Shown piece after piece: positions 1 through 10,004 of a DNA stretch of 64,000 bases. This stretch comes from Prochlorococcus sp. MIT 0701. Its GTDB lineage: Bacteria > Cyanobacteriota > Cyanobacteriia > PCC-6307 > Cyanobiaceae. The stretch is taken from NCBI RefSeq assembly GCF_000760295.1, contig NZ_JNBA01000010.1, positions 1 through 64,000 of the forward strand. Direction: 5' to 3'. The stretch's first letter is position 1. Each line of letters opens with the position of its first letter. Made by a program: the position numbers and the translations under genes. Below the pieces are notes generated by a model. That model did no database searches and was not told the DNA's origin. It saw only the letters and a list, made by a program, of their open reading frames with translations.

Positions 1-226
1 CACCTCACTGGGTGTGAGCACGATGGCCTTCAACTTGAACGGCTTTAACTTCAACCAGTCGGTTCTCGATGCCCAAGGCAGAGTTGTACCAACCTGGGCT
101 GATGTGCTCAACCGCAGCAACCTCGGTATGGAAGTGATGCATGAGCGTAATGCTCATAACTTCCCTCTCGACCTGGCAGCTGCTGAGTCCACACCTGTGG
201 CTCTGATTGCTCCTGCGATTGGCTGA
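1..226 (+). CDS. psbA: Photosystem II D1 protein, C-terminal fragment
   Basis: C-terminal 74 codons of PsbA (D1), the reaction-centre subunit that carries most ligands of the Mn4CaO5 cluster; the rest lies before the window, and the reading frame is open from base 2. The text [17 protein letters not shown] and the tail [10 protein letters not shown] are near-invariant in D1. The His and the terminal Ala of mature D1 (H-N-F-P-L-D-L-A, numbered 337-344 in the family) are present; Ala344 is followed by a 15-residue extension ([15 protein letters not shown]) that CtpA removes on the lumen side before Mn assembly. The extension is of the marine picocyanobacterial type. A strong terminator follows within 45 bases. 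Confidence 0.98.
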   Translation, partial: TSLGVSTMAFNLNGFNFNQSVLDAQGRVVPTWADVLNRSNLGMEVMHERNAHNFPLDLAAAESTPVALIAPAIG

Positions 227-266
227 TCATCCTGCTAAATAAAAGGTTTGGCAGCAGCTGAACCTG

Positions 267-300
267 AAAGCCCCCTCCTTAGAGGGGGCTTTTTTTTATG
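267..300 (+). terminator. Rho-independent terminator of psbA
   Basis: GC-rich stem AAAGCCCCCTC (267-277) pairs with GAGGGGGCTTT (282-292) across a four-base loop and runs into an uninterrupted T tract. It lies about 40 bases after the psbA stop and is the clearest intrinsic terminator in the window. Confidence 0.93.
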
Positions 301-401
301 ATTGTTCTGTTGTATCAGCTCAGATCAGTTAACTCAGGGAGCTGCTGAAATAATCAAAACAACAATGTTCGCATCAGCTTCAAAGTCAAAGTCTTAGGTC
401 T

Positions 402-1589
402 TCAGGGAGTCTTGGCCTCTGCTGGTTGAGTTGTCGCCTCATGAGCTCTTTGTTGCATATCTTTGTTCTCTTGATCTATGCCTAGTTCTTGAATTTGAAA
501 CTGTTCTTCTGTGTCTTTAATGGTATTTGTGGTGACTTCTGGAGTGGGATCTTTGATCAGTTTCCCTTCTCCCCCTTTGATCAGATTGGGTTCCTCTGGA
601 GGACCTTCTACAACAACAACGCGTTGAACAATGAGTTGGTAATCCAGCTCTTGGCGTTTGTTGATTTCTTTCTGTACAGCTGAGACCTGCTTGAGGCTGG
701 GCTGTGCAGGATTGGTGACCAGTACCAAAAGACGAATCTCTGGTGGGTTCTTGTCCCAGGCGATCTCAAGGTTTGCCACTTTTGCCTTCGCCTCCTTGCC
801 ACCGAAGGTCAGGGTCTCTCGCTTCAGGAAGGTCTTAATCGTGCGTTGAATCTCGTCGCGCGTCTCCTCCCTATCCTTTTCGCCAACAAGGCTCACAAAC
901 TGTGTGGTTAGGGGGATCAGCAGTAGTGCTGTTAGGCCAAACGTCACTAAAAATTTGGCCGCGCTGAGATTGTTTTCTCGCAGTCGCTGAAGAAAGGAGG
1001 GCTCTTTCCAGGCCATCATCACAAGCCCACCGCTAAGAATGCCGAGCAGGTTGGTAGCGAATAGCAAGCCGGCCCCGAAGGCATCGGCCCAGTTTTGATG
1101 GGCAATTAATAGACCCATCACACAGACCGGTGGAACGAGAGCCACGGCAATGGCTGTGCCGGCGAGGGAACTCACGGCGTCTCTGCGCAACTTTGCGTAT
1201 ATGGCCATTGCACCTGCGACTAAGGCGATGCCTAGATCGAGCAGGTTTGGACTCGTGCGGTCCATGACTTCCGAACCCAATTTGGGGAGGTTCGCGACTT
1301 CTCCCAGCAAGACGGAGAGCACGATCGTAATCATCACTCCTACGAAGAGGCTTAGGAGGGCATCCATCAACAGTCTTATGTCGCCAATTAACACGGCGAA
1401 GGCACTTGCTCGTAGGGGCTCGATCCATGGGGCGACAACCATCGCTCCAATCACCACCGCAGCATTGTTGGCCTGCAGGCCCAGGGTGGCAATCATGCTG
1501 GCGCCGATCGTCAGGACGACAAACACTTCATCGAGTTGGGCGTCCGCTTTGTAACTGTCGTGCATTCGCTTCAGGCGAGTGGATTCCAT
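402..1589 (-). CDS. DUF389 family membrane protein
   Basis: 395-residue protein of the DUF389 family. The N-terminal half holds about six hydrophobic helices, beginning DEVFVVLTIGASMIATLGL and continuing with the family motif NAAVVIGAMVVAPW near residue 45. The C-terminal half is soluble, from about residue 240 (KDREETRDEIQ), and ends in a low-complexity acidic/Gln-rich tail. DUF389 proteins are inner-membrane proteins of unsettled function; no substrate can be read from the sequence. It stands alone, convergent with psbA, with a long empty spacer upstream. The ATG at 1589 leaves a short cytoplasmic segment before the first helix and fits the family length. Confidence 0.85.
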   Translation of the reverse strand: MESTRLKRMHDSYKADAQLDEVFVVLTIGASMIATLGLQANNAAVVIGAMVVAPWIEPLRASAFAVLIGDIRLLMDALLSLFVGVMITIVLSVLLGEVANLPKLGSEVMDRTSPNLLDLGIALVAGAMAIYAKLRRDAVSSLAGTAIAVALVPPVCVMGLLIAHQNWADAFGAGLLFATNLLGILSGGLVMMAWKEPSFLQRLRENNLSAAKFLVTFGLTALLLIPLTTQFVSLVGEKDREETRDEIQRTIKTFLKRETLTFGGKEAKAKVANLEIAWDKNPPEIRLLVLVTNPAQPSLKQVSAVQKEINKRQELDYQLIVQRVVVVEGPPEEPNLIKGGEGKLIKDPTPEVTTNTIKDTEEQFQIQELGIDQENKDMQQRAHEATTQPAEAKTP

Positions 1590-3067
1590 GCCTCTAATGA
1601 CCTCGCCTAGGTGAACTTCTAGTTTGTTGGACTATTGTCCCAGATGTTTAGAGCTGTAATTGGAGGAGATCTTGTAATACTTATGCAGAACACTGGATTG
1701 GATTAGGCTCTATGGCAAGGATTAATTATTGTCTTTGAATTGACAGCTATAGCAAGCTAAGTTCAACCAAAGCTTGCTCAGCACTTGCCTTTTAGAATGT
1801 TAATTCTGCAGAGATTATTGCGCTGTATGGCGTTCGATAAGAATGGGTTGTCTTCGAGTGATGCTTAGGAATCTATTGCGCCTATAGTAGGCCTAGGTTC
1901 ACGAGAATACGATGATGTCAATGACGACTTGCTAATAGCATTAATGATGCTTATGGGCAGTTAGCCTTGTCCGACTAATCTCGGACCTTGTACGATTGAG
2001 TGCCACAGATTTCTATTGGGGCAGTTGAATTCTCTTTGCTGCTGCTGCACGCTTGGCTTGTTTAGGTACGCAAAGGCGCCTGCTGGAGGGCAGCGCTGCT
2101 GAATGAGCAGCAAAACCAATGCATTTCCAGATGATTGTGAGGCCAATGCCTGCTTTTGCCGGCAGGGCTTATCTCCTGATATGTGATCAATCTCACAATC
2201 GCTGTTGACTCAGAACAATGCTTAGTTGGCAGATATGGAAGAGATTGTTTACAGCGATTAGAGTCACACCATGCAAAAGATGAAGCAATCTACTGAGCTT
2301 GGCAAAGGAATGATTGCCGTTGTTTTAGCGACAATTATTGGTGCTTCAACAGCGATCTTGTTGGATTCAGTGATTACACAGACTGGAACTGCCTTAATGG
2401 TTTTGAGACAGGATCATGTCAGCAAAGTTTTGCTCGATATCTAGGCCCAATAGCTCTGTTAATCAGTTCAGAAATCTGTTTTTTTAATTTAATTCCCTTT
2501 CTTTGATCAGCAATGATCTTTTGGAAGATCTGTTGAATCTTCATAGGGACCTTTGTTGATCTGCTTTGATTTATGGTGCATTCTAGATCGATGGCCTGGG
2601 CCGAGCAGAAGTAGTATGGGCTGTTTTTGGTTTATTTTAGATAAGTCTTTGCTGAAGCTCTTTGCATGATTCTAGATTTCTTCTCGTATTTAACCTTTTG
2701 AGGTCGTTGTCAAGTGCGCCAAACATATGTGACGTGCTCTTTTGCGCTCTTCTTTAGTGATCAGATTGCTAAGGCTTAGGCGATACAAACCTTGGATTAT
2801 TCTTTAGGAATAGTGCCATACTTGTTTAAAGCTTTCTAAGCTAGATGAAGGGTTTGAAGGTATTCTGTCTGGTAGATCAGCGATGATTTGGCTAGTTGTG
2901 GGTCAGATACGCTAAAAGATGGCTGCTGATTGAGGAGCAATCAGGCCTAAGTAAGCCTTTTTTAGTATTTTGCTCATGGTTGGCTTTTGGCTATAGGTAT
3001 TGGATATGCTTTTGGGTTTTAAAAGGCGTGTTGCTCCCAGTTCTCTGAGAAAGATTGCAAAGAGTGA
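1590..3067. other. Long spacer, mostly without recognisable genes
   Basis: About 1.5 kb between the DUF389 gene and tRNA-Thr. It is A/T-rich and has stops in all frames. The only coding candidate I can support is the 57-codon ORF at 2271-2444. A 61-codon minus-strand ORF (1961-2146) has no protein-like features. I see no tRNA, intrinsic terminator or long repeat. It may be decayed coding DNA or may host unrecognised small RNAs. Confidence 0.5.
2271..2444 (+). CDS. Possible 57-residue single-pass membrane peptide
   Basis: Small ORF in the empty spacer: charged N-terminus (MQKMKQSTELGKG), one hydrophobic helix of about 20 residues (MIAVVLATIIGASTAILL), then a short polar tail ending SKVLLDI. 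The positive-inside pattern and the compact helix look like a genuine small membrane protein, but no family is recognised and no clear Shine-Dalgarno sequence precedes the ATG (this is common in picocyanobacteria). It could also be a chance ORF. Confidence 0.4.
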   Translation: MQKMKQSTELGKGMIAVVLATIIGASTAILLDSVITQTGTALMVLRQDHVSKVLLDI

Positions 3068-3139
<72 letters not shown>

Positions 3140-3181
3140 ACTGAGCGGAACTTAACATTCAAGCATTGTGCTTTTGAACTG

Positions 3182-3442
3182 TTGGGCGATTCTTCCGGTC
3201 CTGGCTCAAAGTTGGATCCTGAGCTAAGAGAACGACTGATCCAAGAGTCACTCAGCCCTTGGCGGGGTTTCCGGCGGGTGTTTTGGTTCGCTTTCTTCGC
3301 TTCCGCCTGTATCGGTCTGTTGACGATGGGCTTGCGTGCCTCCTCCGGGAGCATTGTTCCCCTCTCCGACCTCTTCATTCAGATCGGAGCTCTTCTCCTT
3401 ACTGGTGGGTTGCTTTGGATTGACCGCCGTCGCGGGACTTGA
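3182..3442 (+). CDS. DUF3493 family small membrane protein
   Basis: About 86 residues. After a short polar start comes the DUF3493 signature (KLDPELRERLIQESLSPWRG), then two hydrophobic helices (VFWFAFFASACIGLLTMGL and LSDLFIQIGALLLTGGLLWI) and a basic end RRRGT. DUF3493 is found in cyanobacteria and plastids, and related domains occur in photosystem II accumulation factors. The frame is open back through the tRNA to 3083, but that part is antisense tRNA and not protein. The TTG at 3182 or the TTG at 3212 are the likely starts; no ATG exists in frame. The last 195 bases overlap the 3' end of the opposite-strand gene. Confidence 0.7.
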   Translation: MGDSSGPGSKLDPELRERLIQESLSPWRGFRRVFWFAFFASACIGLLTMGLRASSGSIVPLSDLFIQIGALLLTGGLLWIDRRRGT

Positions 3443-4033
3443 AGATGTTGTTAGGAGTTCCGGCATGGTGAGCAGACTCAACCCCAGGCAAAGTCGTTCA
3501 TTCTGAAGTTGGTCTTCGCTTAGACAGGGGGCCTGGGCAAGTTCCTGGTCGGAGCGGGTCAGAAGCCAGAGGCTCTGGGTGAGCTGTTGCCACTGCCAAA
3601 GAACGAGAGCAAGTAGGGGGACTGCCGTAAGCAGTGTGACCAGTCGAGAGCTGCCTTGTAATGGCGAGAGGTCCATCACCAAAATGGAAGATTGATCGAT
3701 CCACCAGAACATCGCTAGTAGGGCTGTTGATCCGACCAAGAGGCTCAACCGAGGGATCAAGCCCTGCTGAAGACCACTGAGCTGACGCTGGACCTCTGAG
3801 CGTTGACTCACTGGGCGCCGCAGCAGCAGTAGTGATCCCCAGTCGGCAGGGCGTTGCCAGAGGACGAGGGTTGGCGTTAACACCGCTACAGCCCAGGTGA
3901 GTAGACGCTCTAAGACTGGAACAGGCCCCAGGTCTGCCCCGGCTAAAACCAGTCTCAGTAAAAGCAATTCTATCGGGATAGCCCCAATAGCGATGAGCTG
4001 AAGCCAGAGCAGTGGTTCGCGTTGGGCAATCAC
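3248..4033 (-). CDS. Low-complexity-tail membrane protein
   Basis: 261-residue membrane protein, last gene of the rimP-nusA-ylxR-infB row, 25 bases after infB. Residues 1-165 carry about four hydrophobic helices (WLQLIAIGAIPIELLLLRL; TWAVAVLTPTLVLW; LSLLVGSTALLAMFWWI; LVTLLTAVPLLALVLW). From about residue 195 the protein turns into Ser/Thr/Pro/Glu-rich disorder (SSSPATAVNPKQPTSKEKSS to the end). That tail is encoded by DNA that is also the body of the convergent DUF3493 gene. This matches a cyanobacterial family known for a conserved membrane part and a low-complexity tail. Function unknown. Confidence 0.75.
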   Translation of the reverse strand: MIAQREPLLWLQLIAIGAIPIELLLLRLVLAGADLGPVPVLERLLTWAVAVLTPTLVLWQRPADWGSLLLLRRPVSQRSEVQRQLSGLQQGLIPRLSLLVGSTALLAMFWWIDQSSILVMDLSPLQGSSRLVTLLTAVPLLALVLWQWQQLTQSLWLLTRSDQELAQAPCLSEDQLQNERLCLGLSLLTMPELLTTSSSPATAVNPKQPTSKEKSSDLNEEVGEGNNAPGGGTQAHRQQTDTGGSEESEPKHPPETPPRAE

Positions 4034-4058
4034 AACAAGTTGTAGGCGGGGCGAAACC

Positions 4059-7000
4059 TCATGAGCTACTCAGCGTGCGTCGCTTGGTCACCAGCTTGTG
4101 AGCTTCAATGATGTCGCGTTCTTCCCAGTTAGCAAAGCGATCGCAGCCGATGCCGCACTCGAAGCCTGTGGCCACCTCCTTGACGTCGTCTTTATTGCGG
4201 CGTAGGGAGTTGAGATCGCCTTCAAATACCACCTGTTTGGCACGCCGCACGCGCACTCTGCAGTTGCGCTGCAGCTTGCCTGTGGTGATGTAACAGCCCG
4301 CCACAGCGCTCTTGCCGATGGTAAATACGGCACGCACTTCTGCTTCTCCAAGCGATTCTTCCACCAGCTCTGGCTCTAGTAGACCTTCCATAGCCATCTG
4401 GATGTCTTCCAAAAGCTTGTAGATCACGTCGTAATCACGAACGTCTACACCCGTGGCATCCGCGGCCCGCTTGGCTCCAGAGGCCATGGATGTGTTAAAG
4501 CCCACAATCACAGCCCCGGATGCAGCCGCAAGATCCACATCAGTTTCGGTGATTTCACCCGGCGCGGAGAGCAGCACGCGGACCTGTACTTCATCCTTCG
4601 GCAATTGTTCCAAGGATCCCAGGATGGCTTCCACACTGCCTTGAACGTCGGCTTTGAGAATCAGGTTGAGTTCCTTGAGTTCGCCATCGCTTGCTTGGCC
4701 AGACATGGCTGCAAGGGACACCCTCCTTGAGGCCATCTGTTGGGCCAGCCTGGTGGCACGGGCATCGGAGGCGCGTTCTCCCACAACGGCTCTTGCTGAC
4801 TTCTCATCTGGGTAGACCTCAAATTCATCTCCGGCTGTTGGCACTTCGCTGAAGCCGAGGGCCTCTACGGCACCAGACGGACCAGCTTGTTTGAGTCGGG
4901 CGCCGTTGTCGTCGACCATGGCTCGCACCTTGCCAAGCACTGGGCCGGCGGCGAGCACATCTCCGGTTTTGAGGGTGCCGTTCTGGATTAGCAATGTGGC
5001 AACAGGCCCTTTGGCCTTGTCGAGGTGAGCCTCGATAACGGTGCCTTTGGCCAGACGGTCAGGGTTGGCCTGCAAATCTTCAACTTCGGTGACCAGCAGA
5101 ATCATCTCGAGAAGTTTGTCGATGTTCTCGCCCTTGATGGCACTTACGGGAACCATCACCACATCACCACCCCACTCTTCGGAGAGCAGGTTCTGATCAG
5201 AAAGTTCCTGCTTGACCCGTTCTGGAGAGGCTCCCTCCTTGTCCGTTTTGTTGATCGCCACAATGATCGGAACCTTGGCAGCGCGTGCGTGGCTGATGGC
5301 CTCCAGGGTCTGAGGGCGTACACCATCGTCAGCAGCAACCACGAGTACTGCTATGTCCGTGACTTTGGTGCCGCGGGCGCGCATGGCAGTGAAAGCCTGG
5401 TGGCCTGGTGTGTCAAGGAATGTGATCTGGCGGGGCTGACCGCCATGATCGATCTCTACCTGATATGCGCCGATGTGCTGGGTGATGCCTCCGGCTTCAA
5501 CCGCGGCAACCCTGGCTTTGCGGATTGCATCCAGCAGGCTGGTTTTGCCGTGATCGACATGACCCATCACGGTCACCACAGGTGGACGGCGGATCAGGTG
5601 GGCTAGATCAGTCTCCTCAATCATCTCCGTTGTCTTTTTGGCTGCCTCCTCGATGTCGTCCTGAAGGACAGGCACCCCGAACTCCTCGGCCACTGCTTCG
5701 ATGGTGGGAAGATCTAGTGACTGGGTGACTGTGGCGGTAATCCCTTTGAAGAAAAGGGATTTGATGATTTCGGAGCTTTCTATGCTGAGCATGTCTGCCA
5801 GCTCCTGCACTGTGAGGTTGGCCTCCGGGACAATCAGCATTTCTGGCCTTACCTGCTTCGCTTCGCGGGCTGCACGCAGCTCCATTGCCCGTCGGCGTTG
5901 CCTTTGTCGGGTGGTTTCTTTTTTGCGCTTGCGTAATGCCGCCACAGGTTTGGAGGCGGGCTTTTTCTGCGCTTTTGGTTTAGCGGGCCGGGCCAGGCTG
6001 GCCGTTAGTACGACGGCCTGTTGTTCTCCTGCGTAGCCGCTGGTTTCTGCGGTGAGGGCATCATCATTTTCCCCAATGATGTGCACCTTCTGGCGCTGCT
6101 TCTGGGGAGACTTGTTGCGTAGGGCTTCCAGCTTGGCGCTGTCGTCCCACTCCGGTCTACCGGGCCTCCTTGGGGCTCCGGCAGCAGGGGCTTGAGCAGG
6201 GCGGTGACCAGGTCTTTTGGGTGCTGTGGGTGCTGTGGCAGTGCGTTCCACTGGTGGAGTTGCTCCCTCGGATCCTCCGCGGGTTCCAACGCTGGTTCCG
6301 TCCGGCCGTCGTGGCGGTGGTGTGCCAGGTCGACCGGTGGGCTTTTGAAGCTGCATCAGCTCTCCAGGAGCCACCGGTTTGCGCATGCCTGCAGGCATCC
6401 CTGGGCGGGTGGGGGCTCCTGGGCGGTTGTTGTTATCCCGTGCTGCGGAGCCAGCGTCGGATCGATCACGCCGAATGGGCTTGCCCACTAATTCGAGGGT
6501 GTTGCCGGCAGAACGAGGCTGTCCTGGTCTGGTTTTGCCTTGCCGTATGGGGGCGCCTGGTCGCTGGGGCGTGTTAGCGCGCTGATTTGGTCCGCCGATC
6601 GGTCGTGGACTAATTCCGGGTCGTTTTTTGTCAGGGCGTTGTCCCTCTGGCTCTGGTCGGCTCGGAGGGGCTACGACAGGACGCTTTGGTTTAGGGCGTC
6701 CCACCAGTTCTGGCTTTGGAGCTTTGCGATCAGATGGGATTGATGGCTTGGCCGGTGGTGCGCTGCGTCCTGGCGCTGCTGGCGATTGTGGCCTAGAGAC
6801 GATTTTGGGACGAGGGCCTTCTCCACTAACGGTGGTTGCTTTACTCGAATTAGACGTCTGACCTACGCGTGGGTCTTTGCCCCCCGTGCTTGGAGGCACG
6901 GGTGAGGAGGGTTTGTTTGCTGATCTTGGTGCAGGAGCGGTAGGTCGGCTGGGGGTTGCTGGACGACTTATAGGAGTGTTGACCGGTCGAGCTGCTGTTT

Positions 7001-7436
7001 TAGGGGGCGAGCTTGCCGCGGTGGGAGTGGGGTTTGCTGGGCGAGTCGGTGGAGCAGGATGAGCGACTGATTCCGTTGAGGGTCGCTCAGGGCCTGTGGG
7101 AGTGGGGTTTGTAGGGGCGGATGGCTTGACGTGGCTGATCTCTGAGCTGCTTGTAGCTTTTCGCATTGGTGGCGCAACGTCCTTAATGGCAGTGGGCGCT
7201 GCTTTTTTCAAAGACAGAATTGTCTTCCCAGGCTCTGACTTGCTTGGTGGAGATGAATTAGCAGCGGAGCCTTGGCGCAACAGGCCACGGATGCGCTTTG
7301 CTTCATCGTCACTGATGGAACTGCTATGGCTCTTGGCCGCAATTGAGAGTTTCTCAGCGGCATGGAGCACGTCCTTGTTCTCAAGGCCTAGGTCCTTGGA
7401 CAGCTCATAAATTCTGATTTTGCCGCTGCTGGTCAT
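4059..7436 (-). CDS. infB: Translation initiation factor IF-2
   Basis: 1125-residue GTPase that places initiator tRNA on the 30S subunit and drives 50S joining. The start is the ATG at 7436, preceded by AGGAG with good spacing; the frame is open 20 codons further up, but that part lacks family similarity. An IF2 N-terminal domain ([17 protein letters not shown]) leads into about 450 residues of Pro/Arg/Gly/Ala-rich disorder, usual in cyanobacterial IF-2. The G domain begins near residue 620 with G1 GHVDHGKTS, then G3 DTPGH and G4 NKTD, followed by domains II-IV with a complete C-terminus. It lies downstream of rimP, nusA and ylxR. Confidence 0.98.
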   Translation of the reverse strand: MTSSGKIRIYELSKDLGLENKDVLHAAEKLSIAAKSHSSSISDDEAKRIRGLLRQGSAANSSPPSKSEPGKTILSLKKAAPTAIKDVAPPMRKATSSSEISHVKPSAPTNPTPTGPERPSTESVAHPAPPTRPANPTPTAASSPPKTAARPVNTPISRPATPSRPTAPAPRSANKPSSPVPPSTGGKDPRVGQTSNSSKATTVSGEGPRPKIVSRPQSPAAPGRSAPPAKPSIPSDRKAPKPELVGRPKPKRPVVAPPSRPEPEGQRPDKKRPGISPRPIGGPNQRANTPQRPGAPIRQGKTRPGQPRSAGNTLELVGKPIRRDRSDAGSAARDNNNRPGAPTRPGMPAGMRKPVAPGELMQLQKPTGRPGTPPPRRPDGTSVGTRGGSEGATPPVERTATAPTAPKRPGHRPAQAPAAGAPRRPGRPEWDDSAKLEALRNKSPQKQRQKVHIIGENDDALTAETSGYAGEQQAVVLTASLARPAKPKAQKKPASKPVAALRKRKKETTRQRQRRRAMELRAAREAKQVRPEMLIVPEANLTVQELADMLSIESSEIIKSLFFKGITATVTQSLDLPTIEAVAEEFGVPVLQDDIEEAAKKTTEMIEETDLAHLIRRPPVVTVMGHVDHGKTSLLDAIRKARVAAVEAGGITQHIGAYQVEIDHGGQPRQITFLDTPGHQAFTAMRARGTKVTDIAVLVVAADDGVRPQTLEAISHARAAKVPIIVAINKTDKEGASPERVKQELSDQNLLSEEWGGDVVMVPVSAIKGENIDKLLEMILLVTEVEDLQANPDRLAKGTVIEAHLDKAKGPVATLLIQNGTLKTGDVLAAGPVLGKVRAMVDDNGARLKQAGPSGAVEALGFSEVPTAGDEFEVYPDEKSARAVVGERASDARATRLAQQMASRRVSLAAMSGQASDGELKELNLILKADVQGSVEAILGSLEQLPKDEVQVRVLLSAPGEITETDVDLAAASGAVIVGFNTSMASGAKRAADATGVDVRDYDVIYKLLEDIQMAMEGLLEPELVEESLGEAEVRAVFTIGKSAVAGCYITTGKLQRNCRVRVRRAKQVVFEGDLNSLRRNKDDVKEVATGFECGIGCDRFANWEERDIIEAHKLVTKRRTLSSS

Positions 7437-7499
7437 TAAAAGCTCCTGTCGGTCCGGGCACGAAGTGCCTCGGGGCTCCAAGCAAGTCGGGGCCATTGT

Positions 7500-7778
7500 T
7501 TATTTTGCCTCAGCGGCGGAATCAAAGGAGTGATTGAGCCGCTTTTGCAGCACCTCCACAACGCTTTTAGGCACCTGGCAACGCAGGGTTTTCTGTAGAC
7601 GTTTGCGGCGGAGTGCCTCCTCTAGGCAGGCCTCGTTTGGACAGAGATAGGCCGATCGACCCATCCCTTCATCGAGGACTACACCCTCCTGATGGTCGCG
7701 TATCACCCGCCAAAGCTGCTGGCGATCCAGCAGTTGACGACAGGTCACGCAGCGACGCAGGACGGGGCGTTGGTTCAC
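7500..7778 (-). CDS. ylxR: YlxR/RnpM family RNA-binding protein
   Basis: 92 residues of the YlxR (DUF448) family, a small basic protein nearly always encoded between nusA and infB. It has the N-terminal RRCVTCRQ signature with the Cys pair, a central VLDEGMGRSAYLC segment typical of the fold, and a basic helix ALRRKRLQKTLR. The Bacillus homologue (RnpM) binds RNase P RNA; a role in the cyanobacterium is inferred only. Start GTG at 7778 overlaps the nusA stop as GTGA, so translation is probably coupled. Confidence 0.93.
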   Translation of the reverse strand: MNQRPVLRRCVTCRQLLDRQQLWRVIRDHQEGVVLDEGMGRSAYLCPNEACLEEALRRKRLQKTLRCQVPKSVVEVLQKRLNHSFDSAAEAK

Positions 7779-9229
7779 CGGGCTCTGTCCTCTTCCTCTA
7801 CTGATACTGATTCTTCATTTGAGAGTTCTTCGCTTGATTCGTCAGGTTTGCTGCTTAAGTCGTCAGGTTGGCCGTCGGATGCATTTTCGTCTTCAGCCAT
7901 CGTCTTAGCAGGTTCTTCTTGGTCGTAATCTTCTTCATCTTCCGGTAGGGGGTAAAGCTCTCTTAGGCGTGCATCCTCTTCTGCTCGGGTGGCTTGTTCA
8001 GCAGCCAAACGGGTTTCGGCATCGCGTTGGAGAGCCTCTTCTTCCTCTCTCTGAGAAATCAGCTCGGCGACGGTGGTGTCCTCACTGGCCTGGTCATATT
8101 CCTGGGAGTTTTTGATGTCGATTTTCCATCCGGTTAGACGAGCTGCTAGGCGTACATTTTGTCCTTCTCGTCCGATGGCCAGGCTTAGTTGATCTGGGGG
8201 GACTAGGACGTGGGCATGCTGCCCTTCTGGATCCACCAGTCGCACCATCTCAACGCGAGCAGGGCTAAGGGAATTGGCAATGTATTGACCCGGGTCAGGT
8301 GACCAGCGGATCACATCGATTTTTTCGCCGCGTAGTTCATTGACCACTTGCTGAATGCGTGAGCCGCGGGCACCGATGCAGGCGCCGACAGGGTCCACTT
8401 CACGTTCAATGCTGTCAACTGCCACCTTGGTGCGTGGGCCCACGGAACGAGACGGAGGATTGGCTTCACGGGCTACGGCCACAATGCGCACTGAGCCTTC
8501 TTGGATTTCGGGCACCTCGTTCTCAAACAGGTAAACCACTAGTCCGGCGTTGGAGCGGCTAACGAACAACTGAGGCCCTCGTCGGGGCACTTCGCTGACT
8601 TCCTTCAGAAAGACTTTAAAGGTGGCGTTGGCGCGATAATTGTCGTTGGGGAGCTGGTCGCGGCGTGGGAGCTCGGCCTCCACTTCAGGGCGCCCAAGAC
8701 CAGAACTCACGGCCATGATCACCGAATGACGTTCAAAACGGATCACACGAGCTGTGAGCACGGGATCTTCTAGATCGGCAAATTCCTCCTGAATCATGCG
8801 GCGCTGCTGGTCGCGTAGCTTTTGCGCCAGTACCTGTTTGGTTGTGGCGGCAGCCATCCGGCCGAAGTCTTCCTTCTCGGGGGTGACATCGAGCACCACG
8901 GTGTCACCGATCTGGGCGTCTTCAGCGACTTGCATCACTTCTTGAAGAGCAATCTGGTGGTCTTCGCTTTCCACCTCTTCAACGATGATTTTGCTGGCTA
9001 GGACCCGATAACCTTCATCGTCCAGCTCTAGTCCAACATCGAAGTTACTGAAATACTCTTCTTCGAAAGGGTCCTCACTGATACCTAGATAAAGAGTGCG
9101 TCGGTAGCGTTCATATCCTTTGAGGAGGGCTTCACGCAGGGCTGCTTCCACCACTTGGGCAGGGAGTTTCTTCTCCTCGCTGATGTCTTCGATCAGGTTG
9201 TTGAGGCCGGGGAGTAGAACGAGAGCCAT
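7775..9229 (-). CDS. nusA: Transcription termination/antitermination factor NusA
   Basis: 484 residues. The N-terminal RNA-polymerase-binding domain (residues 1 to about 130), an S1 domain (about 135-200, GDTVVLDVTPEK upstream) and two KH domains containing IGARGSRIQQV and IGREGQNVRLAARL are present. The C-terminus is not the E. coli repeat domain but a Glu/Asp-rich tail from about residue 380 (SQREEEEALQRDAE onward), as in other cyanobacteria. NusA modulates pausing, intrinsic termination and rRNA transcription. It follows rimP by 53 bases and overlaps ylxR by 4 nt. Confidence 0.97.
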   Translation of the reverse strand: MALVLLPGLNNLIEDISEEKKLPAQVVEAALREALLKGYERYRRTLYLGISEDPFEEEYFSNFDVGLELDDEGYRVLASKIIVEEVESEDHQIALQEVMQVAEDAQIGDTVVLDVTPEKEDFGRMAAATTKQVLAQKLRDQQRRMIQEEFADLEDPVLTARVIRFERHSVIMAVSSGLGRPEVEAELPRRDQLPNDNYRANATFKVFLKEVSEVPRRGPQLFVSRSNAGLVVYLFENEVPEIQEGSVRIVAVAREANPPSRSVGPRTKVAVDSIEREVDPVGACIGARGSRIQQVVNELRGEKIDVIRWSPDPGQYIANSLSPARVEMVRLVDPEGQHAHVLVPPDQLSLAIGREGQNVRLAARLTGWKIDIKNSQEYDQASEDTTVAELISQREEEEALQRDAETRLAAEQATRAEEDARLRELYPLPEDEEDYDQEEPAKTMAEDENASDGQPDDLSSKPDESSEELSNEESVSVEEEDRAR

Positions 9230-9282
9230 CGACGATGGAAAGAGTGGAAAGGTGCTGAAGCTGAGCTGATCGTTACGGTGAT

Positions 9283-9747
9283 TTAGCCCGTGGGGTTGGT
9301 AAGGCGAACGCAGGTCACAGCCTTACGTGGTATGCGTTGAATGCGTCCCATGATGTTGATGTGCACATGTTCGTCGGATCGTTTGTGCAATAGACCGGCT
9401 TGATGAAGGTCTGAATCGTCGTCACGGAAGCTGATCTCCACAGGGAAGCCTCGGAAAGTCAGGAAGTCCTGATCACTGTGGAGCTGATCACCGATCCCTG
9501 GACTGCTGATTTCCAGAACATACGCTTCAGTAAAAAGTTGGGAAGCCTCGAGGGCTTCAGCCATAGATGCGCTGAAATGAGCACAGTCGTCGAGGGAGAC
9601 ATCACTGCCATCCTTGCGACGGATCTGCACCTGGATGGTCATAGGAATCAGATGGGTGAATACCTGTACACAGCAAAGTTTGTAGCCCCTTCCAGTAGCC
9701 GTCGCCGAGGCGAGGGTTTCCAGGTCCGGGAGCAGAGGATGAGGCAA
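9283..9747 (-). CDS. rimP: Ribosome maturation factor RimP
   Basis: 154-residue 30S assembly factor, first gene of the rimP-nusA-ylxR-infB operon. It carries the RimP N-terminal fold with YVLEISSPGIGDQL (the family SSPG motif near residue 85) and a C-terminal SH3-like part ending VTCVRLTNPTG. The start appears to be TTG at 9747 (MPHPLLPDLETLA), which fits picocyanobacterial homologues. Upstream lies a candidate structured leader (9767-9812). Confidence 0.93.
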   Translation of the reverse strand: MPHPLLPDLETLASATATGRGYKLCCVQVFTHLIPMTIQVQIRRKDGSDVSLDDCAHFSASMAEALEASQLFTEAYVLEISSPGIGDQLHSDQDFLTFRGFPVEISFRDDDSDLHQAGLLHKRSDEHVHINIMGRIQRIPRKAVTCVRLTNPTG

Positions 9748-9766
9748 AAGCAGGGGAAAGGTTGGA

Positions 9767-9812
9767 CTTCTGGCCCGACCGGCTTCAGAAGTGACCTGCC
9801 TCCCGAAGGAGG
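9767..9812 (-). promoter_or_regulatory. Candidate structured 5' leader of the rimP operon
   Basis: On the minus strand two adjacent hairpins precede rimP: CCTCC-TTCG-GGAGG (9812 to 9799), a C(UUCG)G tetraloop stem, then CTTCTG ... CAGAAG (9791 to 9767) with a 13-base loop. The second ends 19 bases before the start codon. Neither is followed by a T run. They may influence transcript stability or translation; seen in sequence only. Confidence 0.35.
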
Positions 9813-10004
9813 TACCCGCCAGGCATCAAGACAATCTAGGTGATGGCCACTTCATGCTGTGTTCAACTAATGGCGAGGAGGCGATCAAGCCATCGAGCAG
9901 CTGGAGGATTCGCTAGTTAGCGCCGCCCGGCCGTTTAGCAGTGATTGGCTGCGCCGAACTGACGCTTCGTAGACAATTCAAATCTGTGCGGATGCATTTT
10001 GCTT

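Noticed and set aside
1961..2146. 61-codon minus-strand ORF in the long spacer
   Set aside because: Random-looking composition with a Gln run, no helix, no family signature, weak start.
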